Shown piece after piece: positions 1 through 11,700 of a DNA stretch of 64,000 nucleotides (the stretch's first letter is position 1; each line of letters begins with the position of its first letter). This stretch comes from Notospermus geniculatus (taxonomy: Eukaryota; Nemertea; Pilidiophora; Heteronemertea; Lineidae). A program made the position numbers and the translations under genes. The DNA lies in assembly GCA_002633025.1 (NCBI GenBank), contig NMRB01001684.1, forward strand, positions 70,597 to 134,596. The letters are read 5' to 3'. The notes below the pieces were generated by a model. It did not search any database. It saw only the letters and a list, made by a program, of their open reading frames with translations, and was not told the origin of the DNA.

Positions 1-145
1 ATGCAACTCGTGCAACTCCCGATATTCATGTCAGTACAAATCATTGACAATAGGTGGCAGAACCGCAGGCGTTGCGTGGATAGAGAACCAGTGAGTGAGT
101 GTTTACAACTTGGACGTCCAGCTCCTTTAATTGCTATTGGGCTAC

Positions 146-242
146 TAACAGTACTGTGACTAGACAACAGGTGGCACTAACAGTACTGTGACTAGACAAC
201 AGGTGGCACTAACAGTACTGTGACTAGACAACAGGTGGCACT
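146..242. repeat. 32-bp tandem repeat, three copies
   Basis: Three adjacent, essentially identical 32-bp units start at 146, 178 and 210, each containing AACAGTACTGTGACTAGAC. No coding potential is seen. The recent identical copies suggest a polymorphic minisatellite. Confidence 0.9.
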
Positions 243-808
243 AGTAACCATGAACTAATTGTGGATCAAATTTCGACGCTGTTGAAATTTTACTTCAAAA
301 ATGATGCCGAAGTTGGATCCTCATATCACCGTGTTAAAGGAGCAAGGTACATGTATTTGATCGCAAATGCGTTGACTGCTGATGTAGAGGGAGCCACCTA
401 GCAGCAGTAAGATGAACTACAAAAATGCATTGCAAAATGTACGTAGAAAATCGGGTCAATTTGCCAACAACGTAGTAGTCCCCGGGTTGGAGAGTGACGC
501 AGTGGCGCCGGCTGTTGAGAAAAAGTAGCAATACCGTGCTCCTTTAATAGTAATCAATCATCTGCCTCTTGTGGTGGATCCAAGTCCAGCAAAGATATAC
601 CCAAGGGTTTAAACCTAACTGTTAGGGTTGGAACACTGATGAGGGTTTTACAGCCGTTGTGCCAGGCTGTGGTTCGATTTCTTCTTCCCAACTTGCCTGT
701 AATTAGTGCGAGCTAAATAGTTACTCCAGTAAGTTAATCTAAAGCCACATTTACATTACACGAATTTAACCCGGTTTAATTTCCTCTGGGTCAGAACCAT
801 ATCAGGTT

Positions 809-1822
809 AAAGTCTGGCAACATCTACCTTTGACCTAATGGAATGCGGAAGGTAGGAAATTGATCGTTGGATTTTCCACGGACCTTTAATCACACGCGGC
901 TATTGAATGACCGGCGGACAACGCGAACAATCGGGGAATGACCACAAGTCACGACTGTTAGGAAGGGAATTTGCTATAGAGGCGTCACCTTTCGGAGAAC
1001 GGCCACAACATGGGGAAAGCCGTCCTAAAAATAGTACGGTGACGCAGCCAAATCGGCGTAGTCGACGCCTACCTCCACAGCAAAGCCAATAGAATATTAT
1101 TGACGACCGGAAGAAATCAATCTGGGCATGCGCAGGAGGCCTCTACTGTAAATTTATCACACTTCAAATGCATTTTTTGAAGTCATCAGATCGAACTTCA
1201 GATTACCAATAGGTTCAAATTGTTCTAAACATGTTTATCCATTGCAAGACGTTGACATTATCTTGATTTTATAATACTCAACTGAGAAAAATGCAACCTT
1301 CGGCACTAAAATTCCGGCAGTTTGGCTCGGAAGCATGAGAGTTGATGCAATTTACTGAATTTACTGAATCTTGGAATAAGATCGCCGAACAATATTAACG
1401 TTATCATGGAGAAGGGAATTCCCGCTGCATATAAACATTGTGGTATTGCCGATAGCTGTCGGAGATTTTACAAAATCCTTTCGCCCAAAATACCTATGTT
1501 AACTTCTTTGTCTTCAAACCATTGTTTGCCATATTTGGTAGGAATCAAATAGTTGTATTGTACGAACGTCTCGTTAATACTGTGGTTTCCTTTTGTAGGC
1601 CTCGACCATGTCGACGTGCATGGCTTAATGTGTCAGGGAATTCCTATTATATTCCAAATAGGGCACCAACCAATCAAATTTCGTTCCGGACCTTTTCCAC
1701 TACATGCATTGACTTCTAACAGTCGTGAAGTGATCGACAGGCATGATTATAAACCGCAAAGCTCTGTCACATTACATGACTTCCGCATTCCATTAGGTCG
1801 AAGATAGATGTTGCCAGACTTT
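809..1822. mobile_element. Non-autonomous DNA transposon with inverted ends
   Basis: The left end at 809-853 (AAAGTCTGGCAACATCTA) is matched in reverse complement at about 1780-1822. The 1-kb interior carries no transposase reading frame; the short ORFs inside look fortuitous. A 251-bp relative with the same ends lies at 28126-28376, so this is a family. The superfamily is not identified. Confidence 0.75.
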
Positions 1823-2494
1823 ACAAATTTCTTAAAAGCAATGTAAACGGAACCGGGGTAGAATCGGAGTAGCCTCGGTTATGACAGCTGTACGCATGCA
1901 CTATATGAGTCAAAATGGAGGTGCCAATTTCAGTTGTCTTGCAACACTGGCGTTTACTCCAGGGCACATCATGTGTGCTACGAAGTTTCTCCATAAAATG
2001 CAAACAAATCATTGTACCATGGATCAACTCGTAGAGATGTCAATGTTGATATTCCTTTTTTATTATCAAAATCTTAATAGGAAGTTGATGTGTCATTATT
2101 TATATATGTATATATAGAGAAGTCAAATGCATGATGCAAGGTGTTGCTATTGTACTACAAATGAACACAAGATATTGTTCAACTTCTGCTTTAGGCAGTA
2201 CAGTCGGTTCGGTACCATGACGAAGGCTACATACCAGAGTAGCTGATAGCTGATCCAAGTGCAGTTCTGTTTATCCAGAACACTGAATCCAGAGGGATAT
2301 CTGATCTATGCACAGTCTCTTTACAACAATTTTAGTCCGTGTCTCAACTTGGCACCCCCTCTGACGCTGTCATCACGGATGACTTTAGTAACGTTGGTAA
2401 CTGAGCAGGATTCTGAAATAAAAAGAAATGCACAAATGTTGACTTCAACCATGTTGATTTGGACCTCTGACAGATCAGCATTTCGCCACTGACT
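1823..2494. other. Downstream flank of MRPL39
   Basis: This should hold the 3' untranslated region of MRPL39 on the minus strand. A possible polyadenylation signal (AATAAA on the minus strand, TTTATT on the plus strand) lies near 2058-2064. I see no other supported feature. Confidence 0.35.
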
Positions 2495-5400
2495 TCATTT
2501 AATCTGCAGAAACAAGTTGCAGCAATTTACGCAGCCTGCAGGTCTCCGAGGCCAACTTACCAATTTGGTAGCTCTAGGAGTTAGTATATTTTCATACGGC
2601 CAGTAGTGTAATCTAGTTTGTTGTGGTATGGCTAAACCTTGTACTCGATATAACTTGCCAAGATCTGGGGATTCTATGGGGTGTACCTAAAAGAAAATAG
2701 GACAAGATTCACTGTGAGATGAAATTCTACCATCCAAGTACGGTATTTGATTTGAATCATAAACACTCTTGCATTGGAGAATATCTTGGTCAACTTACTG
2801 AAGTCACAGTGTATCTTCCGATTAGTGACGTTGATGCAATCATTGGCCCTTGACTGAGATCAACAGTGTCATCCATTTTGTAGAGCGTCACATGATTACT
2901 GCTCGGAGACTTGGCAGCAATGGCTGGTATCTGAGCTGATTTGAATCTGAAATGGAGGTGCAACATCAATTAGGGGAAATCAGGATTTAGTCCATGCTGC
3001 AAGAATGAGTCGTACTTCGAAGGTAAAGTACATCCTGACCCAACCAAAATTTTAACAGTACCGGGTAGTTCTCACCCACCTGTTATCCTCAAACATTTTT
3101 GCAGCAACACTTGCATCAACCTCCAACCGCTCAAATTTCATATCGGCGAACATCAGTCGATAACCGATACCACCCAGACAACGAAGTTCTGTTTCCGTTG
3201 GTGACCAGTTTTCCATCTTTAGGTCTACGTCATAGACGAAACTCCCACTACGAACTGAAGATAACAACAATTGACACTATTATCAAATTGTCAACAACGA
3301 CCAAGATAATTACATGTACTTTTATTGCAAGAGTACTTTAAACAAAAGGCCAATGTAAAAGATTCAAAATGAGGAAAATACACAAACCATTGGGTGGAGG
3401 AAAGCTACACAGTTCTATATAATATTCGTCTTTAAAAGCTGTCTCCAGGATGTGGCCGAGGATGAAGGAACAAGATCGCCAGAATGCCTGCAAAGTGAAT
3501 AAGAAACATGGATTTCATTGAGCACAAAATGGAGAGAGAGCCAAAAGGTACAAACTAGCTGAGGGTGTTTAGTTAGACTAACCCACGCTTACTTAGTTTC
3601 TCGCATAATTATTCTTACCTGATTGGCATGTATAGGGTTTTCATCTTTGAAGTGAAGGAACTCTAGTTCACAATCTTCTGCCAGGGGGCGGTGCATGTCC
3701 CAAGGTTCGCCATTCACTAAAGCCAGCGCTGACCTCTTCATCAACAGTTCCTGAATATCTGTTTTAAAAGAATTGAATAAACTAGAAATTGACTTGTGAG
3801 TCAATTTGAAGACCGCCCTTGAAAATTCACTGATGAATTTTGTAAATATGTTAGGGCAATGGAAACTGATGATATTGAGACTGAACATGCGTCATTTACA
3901 GTGTAGGCCTACATTTAGGCCTATGATGTAGTAAATGGCTTTACAGTGCGATTGTGTGTTTCGCGGCAACCAAGAGCAGGGGGTTATTGTTTTCAAAGTT
4001 AGGCCTACTAAATTTCACAATTGGTAAACTTGTCGGGTCATGACCATTTAAATGTTATTGATTTCAGACAAATGTGCGTGTCATTTTTCGCGAAATTTAT
4101 ACGGGTAGGCCTACATCACGGCACGGGCCAAATTCACTTCGATCGCTGATCGGCCAGAGGACCTGAAACGTGGTGTGCCACTCACGTGACGCAAGGTATC
4201 CGGCTCACCTGAAACCTCACGCACAAGTGGCATCCATTTTGTTCCAATTTGGAACATACAATTGTTGGTTGCGCACGCATACATCATGACATGAAGCCAT
4301 GGAGGCTGCCATCCTGTTCTCGGTTCAAAAGTTCAGCGGCCCGTACTGACCACTGCGTGCATAGGCCTACAACTCAACAAATCACTGCACCTCTCACCGT
4401 TTCTGAACACAAGTAGGCCTAGTTGGTCTGGTGTGAAAACCGTGCTGAAAACAAGGCGAATCGTCCATACAGGGCTTGCTGAAGGTGGCTGTAGAGAGGG
4501 CTGATGACTGCCGACAACGTTAAAACTGCGTACAAAACGCTGTGTTGATGCTGTGACGTTGCGTCATTTGACGGCAGCACGGGGAAGACTTTTCTGGCGT
4601 TACGTCATGTGACAGTCATGTGATCAGCCGGTGGACAAAATGTTGGACCACTTATTGCAGTGTCTGTAGAGTAAGCTAAGTCCGACAGACGGCGTCGCTA
4701 TCAGACACTGGGGAGCAGTGTGGTGGTGTGCGTGGCGTCACAGTTTGATCCGAGATGCGATGACGTCAGCGAAAACCCCGCTGCCGCGAGTGACGCTGCA
4801 GCGTCATGCTCGACGTCGTGGTGACGCTGCGTTCTTAGGCCCGACGTCATGGGTTGTTGACGTCATGGGCAAAGGTAAAATGCGTTAGGACAACAGACTT
4901 TATCTAATTAAACAGTTCATTGTTGGCGGATGACCCCCAAAATCAATAGGTTTCCGTGTAACATGCATATCCACAACTCCTGAAAGTTTCATCGCGATAC
5001 GTGGCCTATTTTTTGAGTTATCCTGCCGAAACCACAGATTGGAGGGAGAGAGAGAGAGATCGAGAGAGAGAGAGAGAGAGAGAAATCCAGTGAAACCAAT
5101 GAAGACCGCCACCTTGTGAGGTGGTGGCGGTCTTAAATAACATTGTCTCATTGGTGGAAAAAGGTACCAATCATTTCGTGCGGTATCAATACTAATTTGC
5201 AACATAGGCCTTGGCCTGATGAAGTCGACTTGACTGACATCTATGCATTGCTTATGAATTTTGCAGGCACTTACGCATAGCACAGTTGAAAGGAGTAGAA
5301 AACCCTTTATTCATGATAAGGGTACATTCATCGGGCAGTCCTTTGTAAAACACTTGTATCTTTTCAATTTGCCGAATCAGGTTGAACTGACGCTCCTTTT

Positions 5401-7036
5401 CCTTTTGGAAGAGTTCACATCTTTTTCGTCTCACTTCAGCATTTGTTAACTGATTGGTTGCAGAGCAAAGACAGCCTGTAAAGGAACAATGCATTCTTTT
5501 TTTGACACACACTGTATGACACATACACACACACGTTATTGTGGTTCGATACTATACTAGGGGACCACAGGTCCTAACACACTATACATTCTCAGTGAAG
5601 TGTTAGGAACTGTGATCCCCTCGTATAGTGTCGAACCACAATAACCTGTGACATACATTGATGTACATCATCATGTACATGGAAGAATACAAAGAATACA
5701 ACCTTTTTGGCATGCTTGTAAAAACGGTCTTCTGGCTGATGATCGCGCGTCTAACTTACGTCTTTGTGAAGTAAACGAATTGCGAACCACGTTCAGAAGC
5801 GTATTTAGTTTCATTTTTGCTAAGATGACCAGTAAAACAGGATTTTATTGTCAAATTTTCCCCATGCGATAAAACGGAAGTGAGTCTCTCGTCGTGGTCG
5901 TCGGTGGCTCATAGGCTTTTGGAGATGGCTCCACCTCTACCGATTTGTTTAAGGCCAATTTTCTTTGATCTGATGACATCTGATGCTAAATTTCTGAGTT
6001 CATTCTTAACAAAATCTCCCAAAGTATAGGAAGATAGAGATTTTAGTTGTAAAAATACAACTGCAAACTTATTCGAACCGATGGCTCGGCAGGTTGCCAA
6101 GAGCGCGGCTAGCTCTGCCGTCAACAAATCCCACAATGCATTAGTGACATTCCACACAGATGGACGAAGGGGGAGATAAAGCGAACGTAAGCTTTTAAAA
6201 GCTGCATTTCGATAACAGGGTCGGGGGAATTTATTTATTTATTGATGTATAGTAGATTTAGTATATGTAGAATGCTGACATTGTCAACGCACCTCGAAAA
6301 CTGTTGCGGTATTCGTGTATGCAGCGGCAGAAAAAGTGTCTCTGATTTTCACCTGCAATGTACAGTAGCATTGCAGTGCAGTGTACATTTGGAGGTGCAC
6401 AGTGAGTGTCAGTGCAATCAGAGTGTCTGCATCAATCAGACAGTCGCACAGTGTGACAGTCAGTGCATGTCAATTGTCATGTCTGGCTGTGGCTTCTGTT
6501 CTGCATGCTGCTGTGTGTGACCGGTTTTTCTATCTTAAGTTTTGGCTTGGAGGCTGTAGTAGCCTGTAGCTGTACATGTGTAGTGTAGGTCTTGGAGGAA
6601 TTACACTGACAGGAGGAACAGCGAGGTCACTTCAAAGGTTTCATCATCGCCACCGCCGATCCCTATTGTGTATGGGCTTAACGAGGTGTTAACGAGGTGT
6701 TAATTACTAAACAAACACACCGCATGAGTGAGTCCGCGACTTCGGAATTTCCGATAAAGCTTCGGCTACTTTCGTAAGATCAGCCTATTTGTTCTGGGGA
6801 GACAAGCCTCTCAGAGAGTTCTCATCTGTCCTCAGTTTATTCCATGATGACAGAGATTTATTGTCCGTCAGATGAATAAAATTACATTTAGTCAAATATA
6901 GCAACAGAAAACATCCACATTTCCAGCACACAATCTCACGGGAAAAAAGTTCGGTTGAACACGTGGACGTAGAGGTTGCTACCACCCCTACGAAAAATCG
7001 ACGCGACCACGCAATACACAGCGCTGTGGCGGACAA
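2495..7036 (-). CDS. MRPL39: Mitochondrial ribosomal protein L39 (mL39)
   Basis: mL39 is a structural protein of the mitochondrial ribosome large subunit, related to the TGS/editing part of threonyl-tRNA synthetase. Minus-strand exons are 6940-7036 (tentative), 5275-5475, 3619-3758, 3388-3487, 3080-3254, 2799-2946 and 2495-2686. All introns are GT-AG and every junction phase matches (1, 1, 0, 1, 2, 0). Family landmarks appear in order: KEKERQFNLIRQIEKIQV, MNKGFSTPFNCAM, ALALVNGEPWDMHRPL, FWRSCSF...ETAFKDEY, SGSFVYDVDL, MDDTVDLSQGPMI and LYRVQGLAIP. These follow the vertebrate protein along its length. At the 3' end either direct read-through to the TGA at 2495-2497, or removal of a 57-bp in-frame mini-intron (2504-2560), is possible; both keep frame. 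The start is unresolved (see the exon 1 entry). Confidence 0.9.
4500..4870. other. Cluster of TGACGTCA-like motifs in an MRPL39 intron
   Basis: Within about 370 bp there are many GACGTCA, ACGTCAT and GCGTCA motifs (for example near 4597, 4760, 4810, 4843 and 4858). They resemble CREB/ATF sites. Similar ACGTCA-rich patches occur inside dispersed repeats elsewhere in the window (18.6, 39.9 and 41.3 kb), so this may be repeat-derived rather than an enhancer. Confidence 0.3.
5042..5084. repeat. GA-rich simple repeat
   Basis: A nearly pure (GA)n tract broken once by TC, in an MRPL39 intron. Confidence 0.9.
5535..5645. mobile_element. Small hairpin transposon (MITE-like)
   Basis: Arms starting GTTATTGTGGTTCGA and ending TCGAACCACAATAAC fold back over about 50 bp each with a short loop. 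It has no ORF and lies in the large first intron of MRPL39. Confidence 0.8.
6940..7036 (-). CDS. MRPL39: Candidate first exon of MRPL39 (mitochondrial presequence)
   Basis: This minus-strand open stretch encodes a Ser/Ala/Arg-rich, acid-poor peptide containing WSRRFFVGVVATSTS. It looks like a mitochondrial import signal and resembles the vertebrate RFIATSSAS segment. It ends in a GTGAGA donor in phase 1, exactly what exon 2 (5475, starting GC) needs, and the join gives ELFSRCLCSATNQLTNAEV. The oddity is that the frame has no ATG. It opens at TTG (7034-7036) with a TAG three codons upstream. A further upstream exon, a lost or mis-sequenced ATG, or non-ATG initiation are all possible. Confidence 0.45.
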
Positions 7037-8746
7037 ATCGTAGAACTACACTTTGTACACAAACTCGCGCGCAAGTGTTACAAACGGGTCAAAATATCGA
7101 GAAGTAGTGGGAATATCGCCATGAAACTTATATCGCCATGATACTGGCAAGAAAAACAAATCGATTGATGTATGGGACTGCAAATTCGACCCAGCAGTTG
7201 CGGCCCTATCGTTCATAAACCTAGCGCAATTTGGAAGTGGAATGAAGATGGCGGCTCAGAACAGGCAGAATAGGCCGATTTTCAAACACCGATCAACATC
7301 GTCGACGCCATTCGACGCCCCACTGCTGCATATCATGAGAATCATCAAAATTTCATCTTTTAAGATCACTTTATGTCAACTTCAGGACTTAATGAGAAAA
7401 AAAGTTATTGGTTCACTAGAGTGACCATTATTTTCATCCTTGATTTTCTGTCACGGTTAATGTTCGCGGATTTTCTCAGCTGTGGTATAACCTTTTGAGC
7501 TGAAATTTGTAGGGTATGATTTTTGTATAATAATAAATAAACCCGTGTCTGCGTGGTATTTGGCAAATATTGTGGCCTATTTTTTTAGATATTAGCAATT
7601 TGAGAGCTTGGAAGAGGCTATTTTTGGCCGTTTCCGCTCTAATTTCTGAAGAAGATATTTCATTCCCTTGATATGTAAATATAACAATATACAATTGATA
7701 ACAAAGCTTCTTTTCGTTGATCACGCCGAAATAACAAGTATTTGTCATCATTTGGGAGAAAAACTACCTTGAAGCACATGCGTNTGCCTGGAAAACATTT
7801 TTTGGACAATTTGCCTGGGGGAGGGCCATTTGCCCCCTTGTCCCTATGCTAGCTATAGGCCTGCTCTGGAGTCAAGAGTGTAGCCTACTACTGGGGGGGG
7901 GGCTTGTTTCACTCTGGCTACCCTTTATTTTATGGGGCTCCGATGCCGCATATCTTTATTGCCACTGATGCTGTTGTACTTCAACATGTTGTTGTGTGAA
8001 TTTACTTTTACTCACTTTTTCACCACAGGCACATGGGCCCTTTCAGTTTGGTAGGGCCTATAACCCTCAACCCTAACTCTAGCTGATGCACCTGTACCCT
8101 ACGTAACCCCAACCCCCAACTGAGAGGGTCCCATGTGCCTGTGGTTTCACAATACCTTGTTCCTCCCAATCCAGATTTGTCAAACAGACTGAGACTATTA
8201 TGGCCTGTAATAAGACGGGTACTAGAGTGAAATACACTTAAAATCATGAAAAATTCACTGAGTCAACTCAAAGAGTGAAATACTCCTTGTTGTATTGTGG
8301 ATTTCTCTGCTGGAGCAGTGTCTGTGAAATTCTGTTCTGGAAGCGTTCCATCCATACTTCATAATCAGAGAATGTCAGATGTTGGATGTCAGAGAACTGG
8401 TATCACTATCACTAATGTTTGATGTCAGAGAACTGGTATCACTATCACTAGTATCAGATGATGGAGTCAAGTTCTGTATGTGATTGATACTGATAGTACA
8501 AGCAAAGTCGTTCCCAAATTTCGCAAATTTTCTTCCTCGGGCACTTTCTAGTAGAGATACCAAAAGTTTCACTTCTGGGATCTCTGCTTGAAGGAAGACC
8601 CTGGTTGGGGTCGAAAATTTGTGAAATTCGGAGACGACTTTCCTTGTATGTACTATCATTTTGTGTGTCGTTTTTTTCTGCTCTATGTTGGATATGTTAT
8701 TGATAATCCTACCGTCTATAATGCTCTGAGGGCCTTCTCATTTTAG
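7037..8746. other. Divergent interval between MRPL39 and IFT46
   Basis: MRPL39 runs left from about 7036 and IFT46 runs right, so both promoters and the missing short first coding exon of IFT46 probably lie here. An ATG in a good context occurs at 7248, but I find no convincing phase-0 donor after it. A fragment of the GACCCCAACCGG repeat family lies at about 8590-8645. An n at 7784 marks an uncertain base or join. Confidence 0.4.
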
Positions 8747-11700
8747 GCAAAGCTGCACGAGAACCAGCCTTACGACGAATCTCTAGACGTGCCTGACGCC
8801 GAGGAGGTTGCTAGTACGTACACGCCCACACCGAGAGGGCCTGCTCCAGGTATTAGGCTAACATCTTAGACATAATTTCATTTAGTGTTCTCTGAACATT
8901 TGATGATCAGTATATCAAAATTTCACTGGAATTTGTTGCATTTCCTAATCAAAATTGAATTTGTGTCATGCCTGCCTGCGATAGCAAGACAACTTTTTCA
9001 TGAAATACTCTGACATGTCTGAGTGAATAATTTACAAAAAAAGTATGGAATTGAAAAAGACTGTGTACTGTGATGCATTAGGACCACGTTTGGCGCAATT
9101 TAACTTTCAACAGCACTTGAAAGTTGGAAAAAATGGATGCATGTTGATTGGCAAAGTGGATTTTATCTCTTGCTCATCATGACAGTTCAGATTGTCTTAT
9201 TCATACTGACTTGTGATATGTTCAGGGTTCACACCTCTACAAAACTTAAAACAGATCGACAAAGGATTGATGAAAATTTTGGTCAAATAACTTATCCATA
9301 GTGGCCATTTTTGATAATTCTGAAATGAAAAGAGGATTTTTCATCAGTTTGCTGTCTTGACAATGCTTGATGTTTTAGGTTTTGTTCATTGTAAATTAAT
9401 CATCAAGCCTGTTGTTTTGTAAAACCGAAAGCCTCGCACCGTAACAATAAACTCTGCATTCGATTCTGTCTGTGAAAGTTTGTCCGTCAGGAACTGAGGA
9501 AGTCTTCCTTCTTCCAGACATGCCAGATTCAGAACTTTGTCCTTGAATGAAAATGAAACTGAGGAAGTCTTCCTTCTTCCAGACATGCCAGATTCAGAAC
9601 TTTGTCCTTGAATGAAAATGAAACAAGACAAAAAAATTCTTCATGAGTGAGGTTACAAAAACCAACATCTGGAACTGGCTGACTCCCAGGGTCGTATTCG
9701 TAAAGTGGTTCTATCATTAGAACCGTCTTAGGCCGGTTCCAAGTACAGTCTGTACTTGGAACCGGCCTAAGACGGTCCTAACAATAGAACCAATTTATGA
9801 ATACGACCCCCAGGGGCCTAAATTATGGCACAGCGTCTAACTTGACGGCCTCTCGTTGTGTATATAGAGTATCCTGTCTTAAGACCACTCCATCTAACTT
9901 GTATACAGTGTACATGTAGGAAAAGCTTCATAGTGCATTTGAATTAGACTCGGGACCCAGTCGTTGTGTCGCTCCGGCCGCCGCACTACACTCCACAAAC
10001 GACTGGGAAAGCAGGCTGCAAAATCAGCGGCTAGCGTACCGACAGCAACAACGGATGTGAATGAGTTCAGCCAATCAGAAACTGCGTCTTCAACGGCCGT
10101 CGTCTGCTCTTTGCAAGATGTCAAATGGGCTAGGTCCAGGAAAAACTGTACACTGGGACCATGGGACAAGCTGGTAGTGCGTAATAAAAACACCCTGTAA
10201 CATGTAAATGTGGGCTATCAAGACATAATTTGGGGTAGGTTATTCAGAATTGGCTCCTTTAGATCGGAATATAGTAGTCTGAAACATACTAGGCCCGTTT
10301 TATTTTAGCCTGATATTTACCGTTCCCGGCAGGGGTGTAAGGATATTGGTTTCAGGGCTGTGAAATGGCGGCGATTTCGTATGATATTTACATTGTCCGA
10401 GAAAATTGCCAATAAAAAGAGTTAGAATCATTGGAAGTTAATGAAATTCAAATATGATATTCTCAACAAATGCCACTTGAGCCTGTGAAAATTTGAATCG
10501 GCTCCTATGTGTAGTTTTTGAATTATTTGGCAAAATGTATGTACAGTCGATGTACAGGACGTGTACAGAAAATTTAATTGTGGACCTAGCCCAAATCAGC
10601 TGATTATATCGCAACTTTCTTCGAGGTCAAGGACGGTATCCTGGTGCCTAATTCGATGCTGTGTGCGATAAGCAGTACTTACGGATAAAAAATATCCTGC
10701 TGCTAGTGACTTTGAAAAGTTTCTAGACGGGCGAGAGGCTCTGGTAAATTTCATCAATAACAACCAATCAAAAGTGTGCCAGATTTCCCCTAGTAGATTG
10801 CTTTCGGGCAATTTCATTGGTCGAGATGGTCGTTGTGGTCGTCGGTACGCTAGCCGCTGATTTTGCAGCCTGCTTTCCCAGTCGTTTGTGGAGTGTAGTG
10901 CGGCGGCCGGAGCGACACAACGACTGGGTCCCGAGTCTAATTTGAATGTGTGGCTTTGACTTTCTTGGATGGTACTAACCAATTTGCAACAGGCGTGTAA
11001 TCTAAAAAGGCATTCTGCAAGTTGGACAATCTTCATGAATTTGAACCCCATTTGTGAAGTTCTTGAGGAGCTGGAGAAGGGATTCAGAATCTGAAATTGG
11101 GAATGGGTAGATTTACCAATGTTTTTCACAAAGGAGAAGCTTGGTGAAGCTTGGTGGTGAAGGATTTGTCCATTAAACATGACTTGGATGTGTTTCAGAA
11201 TTGTACCGAGAGAATTGGGACATTATTTAGATGCTGGTCAAAATGCCCAGATGCGACCACGTAGTCTGGCACTGTGGAAAACATGCCAAGCTGAGGATAC
11301 ACAGCGTTAAACCTTGGCAATTTCAAGGACATCTAGCCAAGAAAACTGAAAATTAATCCTGTACATTGCCTCTCCTGATTGGAGCTTTCTGGCATCCGGA
11401 TGTGGGATTCCAGTCACGATGATATTGAGATGGCCGGACCTGGAGAACCTGGTGACGACTCCGGAGATTCCGACGTTACTTCTCATTCTGATCACAGCCA
11501 CCAGATGGCTGTACCGGTACTGTCAGGTGAAGGGTCTGTTATTGGTGCTCTTGAAGTCCATCGCGCAGCAAGTCCGGCGGAAGTCCGGCGTTCGTCCAGT
11601 CCGGCTGACATTCATCCCTCGTCCAGTCCGCATGACGTGACTGACGCAAATTTGAACAAAGCAACTGAGTTGGTCACATGGGGTGCTCTTCACAACTTGA

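Noticed and set aside
7242-7424. ATGGCGGCTCAG-containing frame as the first IFT46 exon
   Set aside because: No convincing phase-0 donor and no resemblance to IFT46 N-termini; left unassigned.
10596-11180. 194-residue minus-strand frame
   Set aside because: It runs through the terminal repeat of a transposon, has no recognisable domain or splice support, and its composition is not protein-like.
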